DNA from: Archangium gephyra
GTDB taxonomy: Bacteria > Myxococcota > Myxococcia > Myxococcales > Myxococcaceae
Direction: 5' to 3'
Length of the DNA: 64,000 nt
NCBI RefSeq assembly: GCF_001027285.1
Contig: NZ_CP011509.1
Span: forward strand, 484,501 to 548,500
Each line of letters opens with the position of its first letter. The stretch's first letter is position 1. The translations under genes were made by a program, and so were the position numbers. Positions 59,019-64,000 of this stretch are shown here, in pieces. The notes under the pieces are model-generated. The model did not search any database. It had not been told where the DNA came from and was given only the letters and a program-made list of their open reading frames with translations.

Positions 59019-59921
59019 ATGAGCCTGACACATCCGCTGCGCCGCGCGGGGAGCGTGGCGCTGTTGCTGAGCCTCGGCGCCTGCCAGACACCGGGAGCGG
59101 CGTCCGGAACGGGCCCGGGAGAGGAGACACGGGTGGGCGAGCCGCGGGTGCTGGTGGGGGCGGGAGACATCGCGAGCTGCGAGTCGGACCAGGACGAGGC
59201 GACGGCGGCGATGCTGGATGGAATCGAGGGGACGGTGATGACCCTGGGAGACAACGCCTACCCGGACGGGACGGCGGAGGACTTCCAGCGGTGCTACGCG
59301 CCGTCGTGGGGGAGGCACAAGCAGCGGACGAGGCCGGTGCCGGGCAACCACGAGTACCACTCGGCGCGAGCGGGCCCGTACTTCGAGTACTTCGGCGAGG
59401 CGGCGGGAGAGCCGGGCAAGGGCTACTACAGCTACGAGCTGGGGGAGTGGCACGTGGTGGCGCTCAACACGGAGCTGCCGGAGAGGGCGCGAGCGGAGCA
59501 GGAGCGGTGGCTGCGCGAGGATCTGGAGGCGCATCCGGCGCGGTGCACGCTGGCGTACATGCACCGGCCGCTGTTCAGCTCGGGGGTGGGGCGGGACAAC
59601 GCGTGGGTGAAGCCGCTGTGGGAGGCGCTGTACGAAGCGGGAGCGGACGTGGTGGTGGCGGGGCACGATCATTTCTACGAGCGCTTCGCCCCGCAGACGC
59701 CCGAGGGCCAGGCGGACCCGGAGCGGGGCCTGCGGCAGTTCGTGGTGGGGACGGGGGGAATGAACGCCTACGCCTTCAGCGCGACACTGCCGAACAGCGA
59801 GGTGCGCGAGGCGGGCACGTTCGGGTTGATGAAGCTGACGCTGGAGGAGGGCGCGTACACGTGGGAGTTCCTCCCGGTGGGAGGCGGCGTGCGGGACCAG
59901 GGGCGAGGCACCTGCCACTGA
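59019..59921 (+). CDS. metallophosphatase lipoprotein (purple acid phosphatase-like)
   Basis: Protein of 300 residues with lipobox SLGAC. The calcineurin-like metal motifs are all present: AGDIASC, TLGDNAYPDGT, VPGNHEYHS, YMHRPLFSS and GHDHFYERF. The family includes PAP-like and alkaline phosphatases that bind two metals. Probably envelope-bound, hydrolysing phosphate esters. Ribosome-binding site is weak (CCCCGGAGTGG). Confidence 0.88.
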   Translation: MSLTHPLRRAGSVALLLSLGACQTPGAASGTGPGEETRVGEPRVLVGAGDIASCESDQDEATAAMLDGIEGTVMTLGDNAYPDGTAEDFQRCYAPSWGRHKQRTRPVPGNHEYHSARAGPYFEYFGEAAGEPGKGYYSYELGEWHVVALNTELPERARAEQERWLREDLEAHPARCTLAYMHRPLFSSGVGRDNAWVKPLWEALYEAGADVVVAGHDHFYERFAPQTPEGQADPERGLRQFVVGTGGMNAYAFSATLPNSEVREAGTFGLMKLTLEEGAYTWEFLPVGGGVRDQGRGTCH

Positions 59922-59929
59922 GCGCACGC

Positions 59930-60097
59930 GAGTGGCTCTTCTGGGTGGCCTACCCGAAGCAGTCCTCGAAGGTGGAGACGGACCTCAACCGGGACAAAGG
60001 CTGGGAGTCCGTCGAGCGGCTCGGTTGGGAAGGGATTGCGCAGGTGGCGGTGGACGCCACGTGGGCGGCGACGCGCTTCCGTCCCTCGGGGAGCTGA
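59930..60097 (+). pseudogene. 3' fragment of a DUF3052-family gene
   Basis: Right after the metallophosphatase stop, one frame gives EWLFWVAYPKQSSKVETDLN and KGWESVERLGWEGIAQVAVDATWAATRFRP, a close match to the C-terminal part of DUF3052 proteins. No start or N-terminal half is present, so this is a remnant that was probably truncated when the phosphatase gene or the REP-like element arrived. Confidence 0.65.
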
Positions 60098-60103
60098 CCC
60101 ATT

Positions 60104-60140
60104 TCCCCTCTCCCCTCGGGAGAGGGACGGGGTGAGGGTG
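60104..60140 (+). repeat. REP-like palindromic element
   Basis: CCCTCTCCCCTCGGGAGAGGG hairpin followed by ACGGGGTGAGGGT, six bases past the end of the DUF3052 remnant. Confidence 0.85.
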
Positions 60141-60296
60141 CCTGAGCCATCAGGTTGGCTCCGTGAATCCCCCCGTGCCCCCGATTGTCCGCTGGACGTC
60201 TGGGCGAGGGACCCCGGGAAGGAGTGGGGTTGGAGCCAGTTTCCAGATGAATACCCTGGGCTCCCCTCACCCTGACTCCACACCGGGAGCCTCCTC

Positions 60297-61553
60297 ATGC
60301 TGGAAACCTCCTCGCGCGCGCCACACCGGGCGCGCCTCGTCACCGTGCTGCTGCTGAGTGCCCTGCTGTCCGCGCCCCCCGCGCGCGCCGCGGAAGGCGC
60401 CACCCCGCTGGAGGACAACCGCCGCATCACCGAGGGCTACATCCAGCTCGCGAATGCCTTCCAGGCGCTGCTCGACGCGGACTTCCAGCCCGGGGGCACG
60501 AGCGGCCTGCGCCCCAACTGGTTCGCCTTCGCACCGCACGCCTCGCAGGCCGCGGGCAAGGGCATGCTCAACGCGGCGCTCGCGCTGCGCATCCTCGACG
60601 CGGCCCGGGGACGGCCCTCGCTGTCCGTGCTGGAGGCGCTCGAGCGGGTGGGCCTCACGGGCACGCTGCGCCTGTCGGTGGAGCAGCTCGCGCTGGAGCT
60701 GGTGGTGCGGGGGCTGCCCACGGATGTGGCCTCGGCGCTCGGCGCGCTCACCACGGGGATGAACGGCGAGGCCCTGGCGGATCCCCGCACGCTCGCCACC
60801 ACCGCGTCGCGCTTCGCCGCGCTGTACTGGGGCGCACCGGGGCTGATGCCGCTCGACAAGGCGGAGGCGGTGGTGCTCACGCTGGAGCGGACGCTGCACG
60901 GGGGCAACGTGGCCATCTTCGCGGACATTGGCGGCGCGGCGAACGCGTACCTCGCGTGGCGCCAGTCGGCCGGAGAGGTGAGGCCCGAGCGCGTGCTGTC
61001 GGAGTTTCCGCTGGCGGGCGCGAGGCCCGAGGAGGCGCGGCTCGCCTACGACTACGCGCGGGCGCACGCGCAGGACACCCCGAGGCCGTATGCCTTCGAC
61101 GCGCTCTTCCCGGGGATGGAGGGGCGAAGCTTGGTGGTGGCGGCGTTCGCGCTGTACGAGCGGGCGCGGCTCACGGAGGAGCGCACGGAGCGCGAGGCGC
61201 TCATCGCGGTGGCCAACAACTACCTGGCCTGGCGCGAGCAGCACGAGGCGGTGCAGGGAGCCTTCACGCCGGCGGAAGCGTCCACGGACGAGGTGTCACG
61301 CCCCGAGGTGATGCGGACGATGACGCCGATGCTCGTGGTGCACTTCGGCACGTTGAAGTGGACGCTGGCGGATTACGCGTATGCCCATGCGGACCGGGAC
61401 GGCAATCCCATGACATCGCAGCCGACGGACTATGGCTGGGCGACGTTCTGGGATCGCTGGCCGCCGATCCTCGATTCCTTCGAGAAGGGTTACGCGGAGC
61501 CCACGGCGCCGTGGGTGATGCCGGAGCCGCTGGAGGACCCGACGGCGGGATGA
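60297..61553 (+). CDS. exported hypothetical protein
   Basis: Protein of 418 residues with a signal peptide (RARLVTVLLLSALLSAPPARAA). The mature protein is mainly helical, with 'NAFQALLDADFQPGGTSGLR', PNWFAFAPHASQAAGKGMLNAAL and a 'LVVHFGTLKWTLADYAYAHA' segment. No catalytic motif or known family. ATG 60297 lacks a strong ribosome-binding site. Confidence 0.65.
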   Translation: MLETSSRAPHRARLVTVLLLSALLSAPPARAAEGATPLEDNRRITEGYIQLANAFQALLDADFQPGGTSGLRPNWFAFAPHASQAAGKGMLNAALALRILDAARGRPSLSVLEALERVGLTGTLRLSVEQLALELVVRGLPTDVASALGALTTGMNGEALADPRTLATTASRFAALYWGAPGLMPLDKAEAVVLTLERTLHGGNVAIFADIGGAANAYLAWRQSAGEVRPERVLSEFPLAGARPEEARLAYDYARAHAQDTPRPYAFDALFPGMEGRSLVVAAFALYERARLTEERTEREALIAVANNYLAWREQHEAVQGAFTPAEASTDEVSRPEVMRTMTPMLVVHFGTLKWTLADYAYAHADRDGNPMTSQPTDYGWATFWDRWPPILDSFEKGYAEPTAPWVMPEPLEDPTAG

Positions 61554-61804
61554 AAGGAATTCATGAGCCGCTCTCGATTTTCGAATCCATCCCACTCAAA
61601 CGGAAATGCAGGGGGTGATGGGAAGCGGACTGGAGGGTTGAGGGGCATGAAAGCGTTCGTCTACCCTGGGAGCCGTTCAGCGCGTTCGCTTCGGCGGATG
61701 CTCTCTCCCACACGCGCTCCCTGCTGACGGAGGCGGGCCACCCGCCGCGGGTGATGGAGGAGACGAGGAGTTCCACGTCGGCCCGGACGCGCTGGGAGGA
61801 ACCG

Positions 61805-63115
61805 ATGACGGTGCGGAAGAACGCGGTGGAGCGGCGGCTGGAGCTGCTACACGACCAGTGGATGGAGTTCGCCCAACTGCCCGAGGCGCGCCTGCTGCGC
61901 TGGGTGGTGGAGCCGGACGAGGTGCGGATGGTGGAGGCCTTCCTGGAGAAGGAGGGCGATGAGCGGATGGGGGAGTGCCCGGACCTCTTCCTGCGCCTGG
62001 ACGAGCCCTTCGACGAGCCGGCGCGCTACGGGTACGCGCTGCGCGAGGCACTGGTGCGCATGGAGGAGGAGAGCCACGCCGGGCTGGAGGAGGAGGGGCT
62101 GTCGGGCTGGAGCTGCCCTCCAGTGAAGGAGGGGGCAACGGACGTGGAGGCCTTCCTGGCGGCGTGCGACTCGCTGCGAAGCCACTACGAGCGCCTGTGC
62201 GAGCACCTGGCGGTGGTGCTGCTGCCGGTGCGGGGAGACGATGCGAGCGCCTGGCTGAAATGGCTGGGGAGCGCGGTGGAGAAGGCGCGGTCCGCCCAGG
62301 TGCGCCTGGTGGTGCTGGACGACGTGAGGACGCTGGTGTTGGAGCCGTTGGCGGAGACACAGCCCGACAAGGTGGTGACGATACCGGCGAAGCTGGAGAT
62401 GGGACGGGCGCTGGAGGAGCTGTCACAGGAGGCCGGCAACCTGGACAGTCCCGGAGGCCAGTTCCGCGAGCTCTTCGTGCGCCTGGGCAACGCGGCGGCG
62501 AAGCGGGACGTGGAGAGGGCGCGGACGTTGGGGGCCCAGGCGGTGGCCGTGGCGGCCGGGCAGGGGCTGTACGAGCTGGTGGTGGCGGCGCACTTCGCGG
62601 TGGGGGGAGCGCTGCTGGGGGCGGGGCGGCCCCGGGAGGCGCTCGAGCAGTACCAACAGGCGGAGGCGGCGGCCGGGGAGTCCGCGGCGAAAGGACAGCC
62701 CCAGGGCGCGCAGCTCCGGCTGAGCTCGCGCATGGCACAGGGAGCCGCGCGGGTGACGGCCCAGGAGTACCCCCAGGCGGCGGCGCTGTACGAGGAGACG
62801 GCGCCCCTGGCGCGCGAGCTGAAGGACGCGCGCATGGAGCTGGAGTGCTGGCGGATGGCGAGCTGGTGCCGCGAGGTGACGAAGGAGCTGGAGCGGGCGT
62901 GGGAGCACGGCCAGCGCGCGTGGGAGGTGGGCCGGGCCATGGAGGCGGGAATGAGGGAGACCTCGACGCTGCCCTACGTGGCGGAGGCGCTGGTGCGGCT
63001 GAGCCACGAGCGGCAGGGGGAGCGGGCGGCGCGGGCCATGGAGTCGGAGGTGGAGTCGCTCCTGGGAAGTGCTTGGCGGCCGGAGGCTCCGGCCGCGGGA
63101 GGGCAGCCGCGATGA
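61805..63115 (+). CDS. TPR-like protein upstream of PAAR-RHS toxin
   Basis: Protein of 436 residues from ATG 61805 (GGGAGGA upstream; ATG 61751 is possible). The N-terminal half begins 'KNAVERRLELLHDQWMEFAQ' and contains FLRLDEPFDEPARYGYALREAL; this matches proteins that accompany DUF2169/PAAR modules. The C-terminal half has TPR-like helices (FRELFVRLGNAAAKRDVERART, AHFAVGGALLGAGRPREALEQY, YPQAAALYEETAPLARELKDAR). Its stop overlaps the start of the PAAR-RHS gene by 4 bp, so it is probably a dedicated chaperone or adaptor for that toxin. Confidence 0.75.
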   Translation: MTVRKNAVERRLELLHDQWMEFAQLPEARLLRWVVEPDEVRMVEAFLEKEGDERMGECPDLFLRLDEPFDEPARYGYALREALVRMEEESHAGLEEEGLSGWSCPPVKEGATDVEAFLAACDSLRSHYERLCEHLAVVLLPVRGDDASAWLKWLGSAVEKARSAQVRLVVLDDVRTLVLEPLAETQPDKVVTIPAKLEMGRALEELSQEAGNLDSPGGQFRELFVRLGNAAAKRDVERARTLGAQAVAVAAGQGLYELVVAAHFAVGGALLGAGRPREALEQYQQAEAAAGESAAKGQPQGAQLRLSSRMAQGAARVTAQEYPQAAALYEETAPLARELKDARMELECWRMASWCREVTKELERAWEHGQRAWEVGRAMEAGMRETSTLPYVAEALVRLSHERQGERAARAMESEVESLLGSAWRPEAPAAGGQPR

Positions 63116-64000
63116 TGCCAGCGGTGAAGCACCTGGATCCGGTGTTGGGCGTGGACATCCACTTCATCATCACTCCGCCCGGGCCGGTGGTGCCCATCCC
63201 CCACCCGCATATCGGAATCGTGTTCGATCCGTTCGACTACCTGCCCATCATCGGGGCGACGGTGGTGGTGAACGGGCTGCCGCGGGCGCAGGCGGGCACG
63301 GGCGGGCGCACGCTGCCGCCGCACTTCCCGATTGGAGGCGTCTTCGCCAAGCCCCCGGGCAACGAGAACGAGACGTTCATGGGCAGTTCCACCGTGGTGG
63401 TGGAGGACGAGCCCTTCACCTACATGCTGCTGCCGGTGCTCAGCTGTCAGGACATCGGCATGCCCTCGCCGCCGCGCAAGAAGGGGCCGAGCGCGAAGAC
63501 GCTGCAGCTGCCCACCTCCATCGCGCTGTCCATTCCCGCGGGAGCGCCCGTCATCGTGGGAGGTCCGCCCACCATCTCCATGTCGGGCTTGATGGGGAAG
63601 CTGGCGATGGCGGGCCTGCTCAAGGGCCTGAAGAAGCTGCGCAAGCTGCAGAAGGCCAGCCGGAAGATGAAGGCCCTGTCCCATCGCATCCACCGCAAGG
63701 CGGCACGGGTGATGAAAAAGGCGGGGCTGGGCCCTCGCGCTCGCGACAGGGTCCACAAGGCCATCTGCACGCTGACGGGCCATCCGGTGGACGTGGTGAC
63801 GGGGCGGGTGGTGACGGAGGTGACGGACTGGGAGTTGCCGGGGCCCATTCCGCTGCGCTTCACGCGCCACTACTCCTCCAGCCTGGGGTGGCGGGACACG
63901 GCGATGGGGTACGGGTGGAATCACTCGCTGGAGCTCGCCGTCTGGGAGGAAGCGGGGCGGGTGGTGTACCGGGCGGAGGATGGGCGGGAGATTGAGTTCG
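63112..64000 (+). CDS. PAAR-RHS polymorphic toxin (partial, runs off window)
   Basis: Open from ATG 63112 to the window end (296 residues seen). Residues 1-120 form a PAAR-like spike domain (KHLDPVLGVDIHFIITPPGP, FDYLPIIGATVVVNG, 'LPPHFPIGGVFAKPPGNENE', 'LLPVLSCQDIGMPSPPR'). A hydrophobic/basic segment (MSGLMGKLAMAGLLKGLKKL) may be a membrane-crossing region. Then comes the DUF6531/RHS entry 'GHPVDVVTGRVVTEVTDWEL', LRFTRHYSSSLGWRDTAMGYGWNHSLEL. The variable C-terminal toxin and its immunity gene lie outside the window. Confidence 0.88.
   Translation, partial: MMPAVKHLDPVLGVDIHFIITPPGPVVPIPHPHIGIVFDPFDYLPIIGATVVVNGLPRAQAGTGGRTLPPHFPIGGVFAKPPGNENETFMGSSTVVVEDEPFTYMLLPVLSCQDIGMPSPPRKKGPSAKTLQLPTSIALSIPAGAPVIVGGPPTISMSGLMGKLAMAGLLKGLKKLRKLQKASRKMKALSHRIHRKAARVMKKAGLGPRARDRVHKAICTLTGHPVDVVTGRVVTEVTDWELPGPIPLRFTRHYSSSLGWRDTAMGYGWNHSLELAVWEEAGRVVYRAEDGREIEF

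Noticed and set aside
59000-59927. Minus-strand continuation of the 58185 lipoprotein frame over the phosphatase gene
   Set aside because: Arg/His/Pro-rich shadow; the phosphatase frame holds all metal motifs and the lipoprotein has its own signal peptide starting at 58985.
59932-60135. 67-residue open frame starting MALLGGLPEAV
   Set aside because: Lies out of frame over the DUF3052 remnant and ends in the REP-like element; no coding support.
1-64000. tRNA, rRNA and riboswitch genes
   Set aside because: No tRNA-like cloverleaf, rRNA stretch or known riboswitch consensus was recognised by eye; a tRNAscan/Infernal run would settle it.

Overview
The window is high-GC, densely coding DNA. Several lineage-restricted families point to a myxobacterium of the Cystobacterineae (Archangium/Cystobacter-like): an Imm11 (MXAN_0049-type) immunity protein, a DUF2381/TIGR02268 protein, a TIGR02270 protein, DUF2169 and PAAR-like type VI secretion (T6SS) cargo genes, and many lipoproteins. 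The genus is inferred from content, not shown by a marker gene. I found no rRNA, tRNA or CRISPR array.

Left part (1-11.5 kb): an Imm11 protein, an alpha/beta hydrolase and the signal peptide peptidase SppA. Next comes a block of about 5.6 kb with an ATPase, an overlapping TPR protein with seven 126-bp tandem repeats, a lipoprotein and a DUF2381 protein. This block is bounded by two nearly identical 226-bp copies of the 3' end of sppA, so it looks like an insertion or duplication that rebuilt the gene end. After it come two tandem paralogous small secreted proteins with matching leader hairpins.

Housekeeping core (11.7-25.6 kb): an orphan MshEN-domain protein, a Uma2 protein, mnmE carrying an unusual repeat insertion in its GTPase domain, a collagen-like/beta-helix lipoprotein, the conserved rpmH-rnpA-yidD-yidC-jag cluster on the minus strand, and dnaA divergent from it. 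The rpmH-dnaA gap holds both promoters and one DnaA box. Then follow a coiled-coil protein, an NAD(P)-binding protein, a lipoprotein hydrolase and an orphan secretin-N-domain protein.

Accessory T6SS cargo operon (27.2-33.4 kb): TIGR02270, DUF2169, a ketosynthase-fold protein lacking its nucleophile, a PAAR-like protein with a C-terminal PD-(D/E)XK nuclease-type toxin, a type VI immunity protein and a small last gene. T6SS structural genes are absent, so the cassette must rely on apparatus encoded elsewhere. A similar 39-bp hairpin element lies before the operon and again after it, in front of a cytochrome P450 gene.

Middle and right (33.4-64 kb): P450 and methyltransferase, a membrane histidine kinase, a pair of M16 peptidases (active plus inactive), an ArsR/SRPBCC pair with a clear promoter-operator, three zinc-ribbon membrane proteins (one at 25.9 kb), a secreted papain-like toxin candidate with a putative immunity protein, an HxlR regulator divergent from an NAD(P)-binding quinone reductase, an IS5-type element whose transposase has been largely replaced by a P-loop kinase gene, an MFS exporter, a CapA-type lipoprotein, a DUF4365 two-gene system, a metallophosphatase, a DUF3052 remnant, and finally a TPR protein plus a PAAR-RHS polymorphic toxin that runs off the window. 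A REP-like palindromic element occurs about ten times; it interrupts mnmE and capA in frame and supplies the stop codon of the histidine kinase.
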